Shown here one piece after another: positions 32,868 to 42,307 of a stretch of DNA of 64,000 nucleotides. Both the position numbers and the translations under genes were made by a program. The notes under the pieces are model-generated. The model was given only the letters and a program-made list of their open reading frames with translations. It did no database searches and was not told the DNA's origin. Every line of letters begins with the position of its first letter. The first letter of the stretch is position 1. Source of the stretch: Darksidea phi (taxonomy: Eukaryota; Ascomycota; Dothideomycetes; Pleosporales; Lentitheciaceae); the NCBI GenBank assembly GCA_030770425.1, contig JASJFT010000179.1, forward strand, positions 32,483 to 96,482. The letters run 5' to 3'.

Positions 32868-33217
32868 ATTGTGCTCGACTACGACTAGAGAGAAATACAC
32901 GAATTCGAGACACTGTCAACACGCTTCTAGCAACGCCTAGATAGTTTTACAGCCGCTTCATGAATGTATTACCAATCGCTCGGGACGTGCTCATGCATGC
33001 ATGGCTGCGGAATTTTTCCACATGTACATTTCAATCGGGGAAAAGGTAGACGTGGGGACTGTATCTGCAAAATGTGGGGTCGCGGAGGATCGGCAATTGT
33101 CCACCTCTTCTCCGTGGCAGCAAAAGTATTGACAGATTCTGAATTACATGAGGATGTTGATTTGAGTTGCAATTAGACTGAAAGGAAAGATGACCTAGCT
33201 TTCAGTTGGTATATGTA
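32868..33217. other. Spacer between VAO and monooxygenase genes
   Basis: About 350 bp holding the VAO 3' end and the monooxygenase promoter. No other feature was recognised. Confidence 0.4.
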
Positions 33218-35029
33218 TTACAACTTGGGCGCGATAGTCCCGCCTCCTATCGCCTTTTCCACTCTATCCTCCAGAAGCTGCCACCCCTTCCCACGATACT
33301 TCCGCGGCCAAATGCCATTCCTTCCGGGTGCAAGAATCCCTCTCGGATCCAACGCATCCTTGATAGTCTCGTTGAAACGCATTAGCGCGCCATTGTTCCA
33401 ACCGTACGTTCCCGCAACCTGATCTGCAAACAGGATATGTGTTCTATACTCTCCATACCCCTCTCTCGCAGCTTCAGCAATGAGCTCACGCATAAGACCT
33501 GCAGCCCGCCGTTTCTCGGATACGGAGGAGCGGTCGTAGATGATGTTGGCGATGTAGTGCATTTCGCGACCTGCGACGCAGAGTGTGGGGAAGAGGTCGA
33601 AGCCATACTTGGCGTGGAGACGGACGTTGATTTCGTGGACGACCATTGCATCTGCGCCTCGGGTAGGTGTGATAGGCGAGAAGAAGAGGTGTGCTGCGTT
33701 GGGCTTCCAGTTTAGCCAGTCGAGCTCACGGAGCACTGGGACGCCTGAGCAGACTAGAGCGCGTGAATGGATGTAGTGGTCTGCAGGAAGATCAGACGGT
33801 AAGAAGAACTTGGAGCCTTTTATTGCTGCGAAAGCGGATCTGACTGTGTCGAGCTGCGTCTTGATGGACGCTTTGTCACCGTATTGCGTCCCGTAGAAGA
33901 CCCACGAGCAGTCGCCACAAGGAAGCTGTGAGGCATGTTTGCGAACGACATCGCGTGGTATTGGTGACGGTCCCGAATACCAGTGTGACTTGGGAAGTCC
34001 CGTCACATTAAGCTCCTGAGCGACATGCCGGAGTTGTGGTATGTTACCTAGAATACGCTTTTGGGCTAGTGGTCGAATGGCTTCAACGATGTCCACGAAA
34101 TCTTCGTCGCGAGCGAAGGTGATCATATACGACTGATGACCCGTCTCATGCATTAACCAGAACCCCATTTGACACACGATGCCGAAGTTGCTCTGCGAGA
34201 ATATGCCGTCCGAATGTGGGCCGTACGCGGGTTGGAACGATTGCCACGTCGGGTTGTCCGCTCCATCCTTTCCAGGTAATGCTCCCATACCTGTCCTCAA
34301 GAGCTCGCCGTTAGGCAGTACAATCTCCATCCCGCAGTGATTCCCGAAGTGATCACCCATCGGAGTGTACCCGACGCCGCGATCGACGGCATTGCCTAGT
34401 ACACTACCGCCTCCGAGGTCCGGCGTGTCAATCCACAGCGGTAATTTCCTCTTTTGTATCTCCTCGTAGAGCGCAAAATATGACACACCCGGTTCCACCA
34501 CGCACGATGCATTCTCAGCATCAATGTTCAGTATCCTGTTCATCCGTTTGCCCAAGTCCACGACCACCGAGCCGGGGACTCGTGGGGCGCTCCCTCCATA
34601 GCCCACGTTCCGGCCCATTGAGATGGGGTATATCGGGATCTCGTACTCGTTCGCCCATTTGACGACGGCTTGAACTTCGGCGGTGGAACCGGGGTACGCG
34701 ACGGCGCTGCAGACGAGATCTTCTTGGTCGACAATGTGGAAGGCATCGTGCGTGTTCGGATGCTCGAGATACCAGCCATCGACGAGTGGCCTGTTGTTCA
34801 AGACCACGTTCTCTGGGCCCAATGCTTGTCCGAGCGCGTGGATGGCTTCTTTGAAGGCTTCGCGAGTCGTATCAGGAGGAAGGCGAACGTTTTTTTGACG
34901 AGGAACGCTCTCGGGAGCCGTCTTGTGTGAGTAGAGGCGGTTTTTGGCCTGTTGCGCGATCGAGGCGAGCCGAGAAGGTACTCCGCTATACGTTTCATTG
35001 AGGGTGGGTGGGGGTGCTTGAGTCTTCAT
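33218..35029 (-). CDS. Vanillyl-alcohol oxidase family flavoenzyme
   Basis: A 603-residue intronless protein close in layout to fungal vanillyl-alcohol oxidase (about 560 residues). The PCMH-type FAD domain includes 'YPISMGRNVGYGGSAPRVPG' and 'LWIDTPDLGGGSVLGNA'. The cap domain includes 'NAAHLFFSPI' near residue 447, whose His matches the position of the covalent FAD-linking histidine of VAO. The segments 'GEYRTH', 'YGWNNGALMRFNE' and 'ILAPGRNGIWP' near the end are hallmarks. VAO oxidises 4-(methoxymethyl)phenols, vanillyl alcohol and related p-substituted phenols with O2, giving aldehydes and H2O2. There is no signal peptide. An N-terminal extension of ~45 residues is basic. Eugenol-oxidase-like activity is also possible. 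Confidence 0.9.
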   Translation of the reverse strand: MKTQAPPPTLNETYSGVPSRLASIAQQAKNRLYSHKTAPESVPRQKNVRLPPDTTREAFKEAIHALGQALGPENVVLNNRPLVDGWYLEHPNTHDAFHIVDQEDLVCSAVAYPGSTAEVQAVVKWANEYEIPIYPISMGRNVGYGGSAPRVPGSVVVDLGKRMNRILNIDAENASCVVEPGVSYFALYEEIQKRKLPLWIDTPDLGGGSVLGNAVDRGVGYTPMGDHFGNHCGMEIVLPNGELLRTGMGALPGKDGADNPTWQSFQPAYGPHSDGIFSQSNFGIVCQMGFWLMHETGHQSYMITFARDEDFVDIVEAIRPLAQKRILGNIPQLRHVAQELNVTGLPKSHWYSGPSPIPRDVVRKHASQLPCGDCSWVFYGTQYGDKASIKTQLDTVRSAFAAIKGSKFFLPSDLPADHYIHSRALVCSGVPVLRELDWLNWKPNAAHLFFSPITPTRGADAMVVHEINVRLHAKYGFDLFPTLCVAGREMHYIANIIYDRSSVSEKRRAAGLMRELIAEAAREGYGEYRTHILFADQVAGTYGWNNGALMRFNETIKDALDPRGILAPGRNGIWPRKYRGKGWQLLEDRVEKAIGGGTIAPKL

Positions 35030-35335
35030 CGTGGAGGCTCAACAGGATATCTCTTGAGAAGGCTTGGAAGCCTTCTGAAATTGCTGAAGGGACTATAGAA
35101 AGTCATTTGGGCAACCTGGTTGTGGCCCTTGTCCTCAATTCCGCGGTGGGTGGAGTACCTGTGGGGAACTTGGGGTAACAGGACGGAGACCCGCCAAGCC
35201 GAGGTAATTTGATTGGCAGCTATTCCTTTTCTGTCTCAAGCATCCTAGGGTATCACGATCGATGCAACGTCAATGTTGGAATGGTTCTCATTGAATGCTG
35301 TGCTATACATGAAACGCCCGCTAACCTCCAAAACT
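35030..35335. other. Intergenic region upstream of VAO
   Basis: About 300 bp between the VAO start and the 3' end of the membrane-protein gene. No feature was recognised. Confidence 0.35.
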
Positions 35336-36393
35336 TTAACTCCTCGCTCCAGAACGCAGGATCTTGCCTAATAACCAATGGGCAAACATGAGCGCCGGCA
35401 TCACGGTAACTGCAACGACAACAGACATGGCTTCGTAGATCTTCCAAAGCATCGTCTCACGTATCGTCTCGTAGTCGCGGTCGCCAATGATCTGGTCTCT
35501 CAATCGGGCAGCCTTGTCTGGCAATTCTAATCCTAGACCTAGGTAAAGGCCCACAATAATATACTCCATGATAACTTGCCTGCGAGAAACGTCAGCTCTA
35601 CAGAGAGTCCCGTTTGGGATAGCCAGTGTCAAATGATTTTGAGCTGTTCTTTTACTGGGTAGACGTACATGCAGAGCTGTAGAGTAACACTTCCACTGAT
35701 GACGTTGAATCGCTGAGAGCCCCATAAGCTTTCGAATGCAAAACACATCATGTACACAACGTCGACAAGAAAGAAAGGTAGGCTGAGAACCACAGTCGTC
35801 AGGATCTTGACTTCCATGGAAGTTGCAAGGTACAGCCGAGCCGCTATCGTGGTGGTCGCCCATATCAAAACCGTAAAACAGGCACAATAGATGGCGATGC
35901 CTGTCTTGGTGGGCTCTGTTGCTGCGAACGTGGGGCTTTCTTGAGATTCTGGATCGATACCTCCGGCCACGATGAGGATGAGGGAGATGACCAGGGGTAC
36001 ATGGAGGAGGATAAGAACCCATTGCATACGCCTGCCCTTTGGGTTGGTAGTCATGTTCAGAACGCTGGATGTCGACATGAAGAGAGGCGTCAAACTAATC
36101 GAAGTGAGAATAGCAACACCAGTCTGAAAACTGGTGTTGGGCGCACTTTCTGGATCGTATAACGCAGTTGATGCCAAATCAAGCGCAACCTATTCATGTC
36201 AACCTCTCAGAAGCTGACCGGACGAAACGTGGCATACCTGGGTGAGCCGACATAGCGAAAGAACAATCATGCAGATCCATGGGAAGTTGTGTCCCAGACC
36301 CTGACGAATTGAAAGATAAATCGCTATGCAAAGGTAGATGAAGTAAATAACCAACGTAACGATGTTGACGTAAGCTCCATATTGCAACTGCAT
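35336..36393 (-). CDS. Seven-TM integral membrane protein (DUF7702-like)
   Basis: Three exons (36393-36238, 36189-35669, 35579-35336) give 306 residues. Introns are 48 nt (GTATGC..TAG) and 89 nt (GTACGT..CAG). About seven hydrophobic helices are visible, beginning 'VNIVTLVIYFIYLCIAIYL' and ending 'MSVVVAVTVMPALMF', with short polar loops and a rhodopsin-like overall pattern. 'SIRQGLGHNFPW' after helix 1 and 'GVAILTSISLTPL' fit fungal proteins annotated as DUF7702, whose function is unknown. There is no retinal-binding lysine motif of microbial rhodopsins. It follows the VAO and monooxygenase genes on the same strand but may be unrelated to them. Confidence 0.78.
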
Positions 36394-36999
36394 CTTTGGG
36401 ACCTCCGCAGTTCATCAAACGCGCCGTAATCACACCGCATTACCGTTTGAAGATGGTCGGACTGGGCAAAGCGTTAACAGTAGCGGAAGAAAGCCATAGG
36501 AATGAATACCGGCACGTCGGAGGATGAAAAGATTGAGCTTCAGGGTGCATTGAACGTAGCTGTGGGGGTTTTGCCTTGTTCGTCGCTAGCGCGCTTGGCC
36601 CGCTTGGCGCGTTATCACGTGAACATGTCGTCTCATAAACATCCGAAGCGATGTCAGACAGCACCTGAACCGCATCGGCGTGGGAAGTATATCTGTCACC
36701 CTCTGAATTACTTTACACGAATAATACGACCCTCCAGCGGTAACAATGACTATGGTCTATCGTACAGCAGACAGTTGTTGCGCCGGCAGCCTTCACGCTC
36801 GGTCTATGGACACCACCAGACTGCTTCGTCCCCAGTGGTACAGGCGACCCCATGGCCATAGCCGCAAGAAATTAACTGGCGTGGAAACCGATGAGTAAGA
36901 GGTACCAGAAAAGCATCAAGTTTGTCTTATCTGCAACTGTAATCGCCCTCCATCAAACCACTATGCACCAGATCTAGAAACACAACTGCTTGCATCGAA
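36394..36999. other. Divergent intergenic region
   Basis: Promoter region shared by the membrane-protein gene and the F-box gene. A TCACGTGA octamer lies at about 36615-36622 (E-box-like). No other feature was seen. Confidence 0.4.
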
Positions 37000-38652
37000 A
37001 TGGCCTCCCTTCTCAATCTTCCAGATGAGTTATTACTCCAAGTTGTCGTCTGCCTGTCAACAACGGACGCCGAAGAAGTACACGGAGGCTACGAGGTCAG
37101 CCCAACCGGGACTCTCTTTCGAGCCTTCAGGAATGGCCCAAACCCGGACACCGATATAAGACAGCTCTGTCTCACAGCACGGAGACTACGACCGATTGCA
37201 TGCGAAGTGCTCTATCGCCATCCTAAGCTTCCTAGTTCAGCACAACCCGCTCTTGAAAACCGAACAGCCCCATTAGTGCACTTGTTGCGTACCTTGGTCA
37301 ACCGTCCGGATCTTGCTCGCTTTGTGCACAATATCGATCTGCTCATCCATCCACGATGCTCCGGACATTCTTGGAAAGAGAATACCGAGATGATGGTTGA
37401 CCGCGCGTGCTACTGCGGCTATGAGAATCTTGCTAGCATCCTTGAACAGATTGTAGAACGTCAAGAAATGCGGCTATGGCTCTCGAAGAAGCTCCAAGGA
37501 TCACCTGCCGGTAGTCGTAACCAGCGATACCGGTACTACGGCAAGTGGATGCAGAATATCCGATATGGAGACGAACCCGCTCTTGCCGGATTAATAGTAC
37601 ACCTGGTTCCTAACCTCGAACATCTGAATATACGATCCTTCGCAGGCCATGCGGAGGATAAAAGTTGGGCTGAAACCTTCGACCCTACTTTCTTCTTCGG
37701 CATAGCGCCAGGCTATAATCCCAGCTTTGTACCTGGATTCGCCAACCTCAAGTCCCTCACATCAAACCTCATACTGCCATGGTCCGTCATCACCATGTCT
37801 ACGCTCAAAACACTTGAGTACGATTTTCATTATTACGAGTGGGGCGGCTTGTTCGCGTCGGATTACTCGTCGCATGACCCTAGCTCACCCTGCTCGAACA
37901 TCACAGCCTTAGTCCTGAACTTCGAAGTCAAATACCTAGAAAACTATGTGGAAGCGGATGATCTGCAAGATTATGTCCGACAACTGCTCGAACGATTCAC
38001 GGCGGTCGAGAAACTCCACGCACGCACATTCTACCAGGAAGATGTTGAATATCGTGTTGATGAACATAGCGACACAAACTTCTCGCGTCTTGGTGAAGTG
38101 CTTTTTCGCAGCAATTTAGATACGGTGAAAGAATTCGTTGTCGACGCATCTGACATGGGAGTTTTGAGAGGGTCATGGCAGGAACCTTTCACGGATGTTT
38201 TATTCCCCAGTCTCCGTCGTCTGGTTTCGCCTCAAAATGCATTGTTCGAATTTGGCCGTGACGTCAGGGAAATCCAAGATCTCCCTTCCACTATCGAAAC
38301 CATCGAAGTCATCGATTCTACACGGCTGTTGAATGGTTGGGCGAGGAACGTGTTGGAGAATAGGGACAAGTTGCCTCATCTGAGGCGTATCGTCCTCTGG
38401 CGCGACCATGAGGCTACGCTGCTCGCGCCAGACAAACGCCTTCGAGACGTGCCCTCTTGGTACGATGCGGCAAGTGGGCGAGACCCTATGGAGATAGAAC
38501 AAGAAACACGAATGGAGACTGGTGAGATAAACGAAGAGGACTGGAAGCCGTTTGATGGGGTGGGAGACGAAATATGGGAGCAAGTACAGGATTCGGGGAT
38601 TGAAGTTATTATTGGACAAGGGAAGAGAGGATGGCGGAAGCTATCTCGTTGA
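37000..38652 (+). CDS. F-box protein
   Basis: A 550-residue intronless protein. The N-terminus, 'LLNLPDELLLQVVVCLST', is a typical F-box helix 1 with the LP.E motif. After an insertion comes 'LCLTARRLRPIACEVLYRHPKL', the second half of a fungal F-box. The rest is the usual fungal all-helix/strand region with leucine-rich spacing ('VPNLEHLNIRS', 'FANLKSLTSN'), probably a degenerate LRR-like substrate-binding part. Such proteins link substrates to SCF ubiquitin ligases through Skp1; the target is unknown. The C-terminus is acidic and then basic. Confidence 0.85.
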   Translation: MASLLNLPDELLLQVVVCLSTTDAEEVHGGYEVSPTGTLFRAFRNGPNPDTDIRQLCLTARRLRPIACEVLYRHPKLPSSAQPALENRTAPLVHLLRTLVNRPDLARFVHNIDLLIHPRCSGHSWKENTEMMVDRACYCGYENLASILEQIVERQEMRLWLSKKLQGSPAGSRNQRYRYYGKWMQNIRYGDEPALAGLIVHLVPNLEHLNIRSFAGHAEDKSWAETFDPTFFFGIAPGYNPSFVPGFANLKSLTSNLILPWSVITMSTLKTLEYDFHYYEWGGLFASDYSSHDPSSPCSNITALVLNFEVKYLENYVEADDLQDYVRQLLERFTAVEKLHARTFYQEDVEYRVDEHSDTNFSRLGEVLFRSNLDTVKEFVVDASDMGVLRGSWQEPFTDVLFPSLRRLVSPQNALFEFGRDVREIQDLPSTIETIEVIDSTRLLNGWARNVLENRDKLPHLRRIVLWRDHEATLLAPDKRLRDVPSWYDAASGRDPMEIEQETRMETGEINEEDWKPFDGVGDEIWEQVQDSGIEVIIGQGKRGWRKLSR

Positions 38653-39300
38653 TCGTTGGTTCTTGGTCACTCTTGATCGTGCTCAAAAGGCTACAGACTG
38701 AGAATGCGACTTCCGATTTGGGATTAATGTCCCGCTCTCTTTGATCCGAAGTTTGTATCACAAGCTTGTTCGTGCTACAAGTTCAACATAGCACGTTGAT
38801 AAAACTACGGTACAATCTACAAAGACCATTTAGCAGCATGTATTGTCCTCTACCTAGTTGTCGCAGTTTAGACAAACAGCCGCAAGGAGCCGACTTAGGA
38901 TGCCATCGAGCAGATCCTCTCAGTCACTCTGCACTCGCTTATTCGGATCCGACAGCAAAGCTCGCATTTCCGGCAAGCGTGTCACGCACTTTTATTGATT
39001 GCTGCTTGGCAATCATGAAGCCCCAGTCCGGTCATTTTGTATCCCTCGACTTATGTCATTTTGTTCAGTCAACAGAAAAAGCCGATTGTGGTACACAATC
39101 GCAAAAATTTTCTGGGCAAATGGGTACTACTACAATTAATGGGGGCTTGCTTAGGTTGATCCTTGTGTATAAAAAGAAGGTGGATCCCAACTTAGCATCT
39201 TTTCATCAGTGTTCAGATCCTTGATAGACTGATACTTCCATCACTATTTTTCTGCGCTCTCGTCCACATATTTTCCGCCAAGCGAGCGGCTCCAACAGCC
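38653..39300. other. Intergenic stretch
   Basis: No supported gene. A 152-codon frame (38766-39224) has no family signature and shows no splice context. Confidence 0.35.
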
Positions 39301-39882
39301 ATGCCACTGACACCTCAACTCATACAAGACCTTACTGATGCGTTTACTAAGAATGCTTGACCGTGCTTCAGATGCGGTAATTTCGATGAACATGCCACAG
39401 CCACATCGACAGGAGAGTTCACGAATTACTGGAAGAAGGTGAAGGGGTGACTGGATATGCCGAATCTAGAACGAAATACTAGTGATTTCGAGGAAACCCG
39501 ATCAGAGGCAGACAAGTTATACTGGAGCATGAAGTCAAAGACAGAAGGAACAGTATTTGGACGGCCTGAACCCATGAACTACCCACACTCCAATGAATCA
39601 ATGCTTGGCGTTCCTAGCCGGGTTTATACGACTGTAACACATCTCGGCTCGGAGAAGTGGCCTCCAGGGGAAGATCACAAACATGGCCAAAGTCAAAGAA
39701 GTTCCAAAGCCGTTGCACATCTACTCTCTACGATTCTGGCACCCGATTCCAGAGGAGAACGCATCCGGGCCTGGTCAGCTTGGAACGAGGACAACACAGT
39801 CGATACTCCCTTCCCATTCACATTATCTTCTATCGCGATGGCGTTAGCGAGTCCCAATTCTAGACCTGCAGGCATGCGATAA
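39301..39882 (+). pseudogene. Open frame interrupted by two TGA codons
   Basis: From the ATG at 39301 a single frame runs 194 codons to the stop at 39882, with only two interruptions, both TGA (39358-39360 and 39448-39450). The first follows a helix-like 'LIQDLTDAFTKNA' and precedes 'PCFRCGNFDEHATA', a C-x2-C pair. The second precedes the longest open part. The protein family is not recognised. A decayed gene is the simplest reading, since TGA arises from CGA or TGG by C:G to T:A change. Two small introns or a sequencing error are alternatives, but no convincing splice pair removes both stops. Confidence 0.4.
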
Positions 39883-40281
39883 AGAATACGGTCAGGTCCT
39901 TACATCTATTTCGGCCTATCGCAGCTTGCTAATACAGCAGTACTCTGGCGAAGTTCCATGTTTTCTGCTTACTGTCTGCGTTCGTTCACTGAACAACAAG
40001 GTGTGAGGTGTACAAATGTAGGCTCAGCAGAATCACTAGCTTGAGAAGATGAGGAACCTAAGTCATGAATGAGAGTCGACATAAGGACATCGGTCAGAGA
40101 GTAAGCACTCGATATTTCCTATCTAGCACAGCATGCGCACAGCTTCTGGCATCTCAAGAAGTATGCCATTCCTATCGAACCGCATTGCCAATATGAAACA
40201 GGCAACCCGTCGATGACCGTGAACCATGTAATATGCCACTTCTGACAACCACCAAAGACGATTCTAAACATTCCGGAAAGC

Positions 40282-40923
40282 TTAGATCTGAAGGCGTTCG
40301 ACCTTGTCCTTGACCGCGCGGATCTGAGCCGTAAGGTCGCTGGCTTCGTTGGTCGTGATGGAACACGCAATGACGGCGCGCGCCACTCCGCATGCCCTTC
40401 CAAGTGCCATTTTACTAGGGACAAATACGTAGCCCACGTTCTAAGAGGTGTTAGCTACTTTTGTAGAGAAATCAGAATGAACAAGTTACCTTGTCCTCAC
40501 AAAGGAGAGGGAGGTGAAGCAAAATAGCGAGAGGCTGCGAAAGGAATTAGTAAGCTGCTTTCAGAGTCTGGTAGAGTAACTCACAGACGTGTCGGCGGCT
40601 AGAATGATGAGCTCACTTATTCCTCTATTCAAAGTCCTAGAGAAGTCAGCTCCCAGGAAAGGCCTTTTTGGGAGAGGCAAGGCTAACTTCGTCGCTTCAT
40701 TCGCCCCCTTCTTCAATTGCCTATAGTGCGTTGCCTGTTGAACAAGATCGAGTAGTTCCTGGGACAAGGCTTCGTCCTAAAATGTAGGGGTACCGAGTCA
40801 GTAAATTTCATCTAGGCTGATGTTCAAGACTATATAGAGACGACGCTGCCTTATAGATTTCGACCTGAGTTGTATAGCGGGGTTACGTACTGCCAGTGGC
40901 CATGCTGCCGTTTCTTCGGCCAT
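40282..40923 (-). CDS. SNU13: U4/U6.U5 snRNP protein Snu13 (15.5K, L7Ae family)
   Basis: Five exons (40923-40891, 40776-40688, 40636-40585, 40534-40490, 40440-40282) give exactly 125 residues, matching the 125-128 residues of the family. Introns are 114, 51, 51 and 48 nt. The product carries '[21 protein letters not shown]', one splice-split residue before '[16 protein letters not shown]', '[11 protein letters not shown]', '[15 protein letters not shown]' and the C-terminal '[13 protein letters not shown]'. Snu13 binds kink-turns in U4 snRNA and in box C/D snoRNAs, serving splicing and rRNA 2'-O-methylation in nucleus and nucleolus. Intron 2 has an unusual GTTAGC donor. The gene is divergent from VMA3. 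Confidence 0.95.
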
Positions 40924-41395
40924 GAGGATTGACGAAGCGATGATCTGGGTAAAGCGCAGCCGGTGGAGGATCGTCTGGGGCGGGGGTAGTCGTTCGAAGT
41001 GGTCGTGACCAGTTGGGTTCACTGCTAACGAGCTCGCCCGAGGGTTCCTAAAATCTCAGCGGAAGCTCTGAACACTGTGGAAATTCTTACACTGCTCTGC
41101 TCGCCCGTAGGAACAGTTATGGTGGTAGAGGTAGAGGTAGATGTGTTCGACAGTGCGCATAAAAAATTAATTCCAGAGTTCCCAACCTGTGGCTTGAAAG
41201 ACGCCACATGGAGTCACGTGGAAAGCTAGGACCGACCAGGCAAGGTGCGAAGCGAAGACTGCAACACCAGCCCTCGTCACCACTGTCCTCGACACCACAA
41301 CTGCTGTCCACGCCCCATCCACGACACCCACCCATCTCGCAAACGATCTCGAATCTCTTCTACAAGTTCCGCTAAACACATAGACAGCCGTCACA
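40924..41395. promoter_or_regulatory. Divergent SNU13-VMA3 promoter with CACGTG element
   Basis: 472 bp separate the two start codons. GTCACGTG lies at 41213-41220, about 175 bp upstream of VMA3, and is a bHLH-type E-box. T/A-rich sequence at 41160-41172 could serve as a TATA region toward SNU13 or VMA3. Confidence 0.5.
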
Positions 41396-42307
41396 ATGGT
41401 CTCCGACGCTTGGTGAGTGCTCCCGGAGCTCTCGTTCCCCTGCGTAGGCAGCTCTAGCTTGTCTCTACGGCGATAAGCTCGAGCTCGTCCTTGTCTATAG
41501 GGCTGCTAAAACTGCATCTCTATTATCCCATGCCCTGAATGATTGCTAACTCGATGACGATAGCCCCGTCTATGCCGTAAGTAGTTCAATCGTCCGCTCG
41601 TAGTCCAAGTCAGCAATGCAATAGCCCATCACGACTACTCCTGTCGGCTCGCATCAAACCCCTCGTTTACTGCGGAGAATCGATGCTGATAAGTGAATAG
41701 CCCTTCTTCGGTGCGATGGGCTGCACGTCCGCCATCGTCTTTACATGTTTCGGGGCTGCCTACGGGACTGCCAAGGCAGGTGTTGGTGTCTCCGCCATGG
41801 GTGTCCTGCGCCCGGATCTGATCGTCAAGAGTACGTCTTGCTATTCCGATTACTATCCATAGCAAAGGGTTTCGTCTTCCAATTCCGATTTTCCCACGGT
41901 TCCGCGGAGCTCACGCTGATAAACGTTGCAGATATTATCCCCGTTGTCATGGCTGGTATCATTGGTATCTACGGTCTTGTCGTTTCTGTCCTGATCTCGA
42001 ACGACCTGAAGCAGGACTCGTCCCTTTTCACGAACTTCATCCAGCTTGGTGCCGGTCTGTCTGTCGGTCTTGCGGGTATGGCCGCTGGATTCGCTATCGG
42101 AATTGTCGGTGATGCTGGTGTGCGCGGAACTGCCCAACAGCCCAGGTTGTTCGTTGGCATGATTCTAATTCTCATTTTCGCCGAAGTCTTGGGTATGGTT
42201 ATAACAATGGACGAGAAAATAGATGAGCGCTAACTAAATCAATAGGTCTTTACGGTCTCATTGTTGCCCTGCTCATGAACTCTAGGGGTAGCGACTCCAC
42301 GTGCTAG
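41396..42307 (+). CDS. VMA3: V-ATPase proteolipid subunit c
   Basis: Five exons (41396-41412, 41564-41576, 41701-41830, 41932-42192, 42246-42307) give 160 residues, the normal length. Exon 2 is a 13-nt microexon whose inclusion gives the invariant start 'MVSDACPVYAPFFGAMG'. Four transmembrane helices are visible, with Gly-rich packing motifs ('[13 protein letters not shown]', '[19 protein letters not shown]'). The essential proton-carrying glutamate is in 'ILIFAEVLG' in helix 4. The subunit forms the membrane rotor ring that pumps protons into vacuoles and other acidic compartments. The near-invariant sequence makes the exon structure very secure. Confidence 0.96.
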
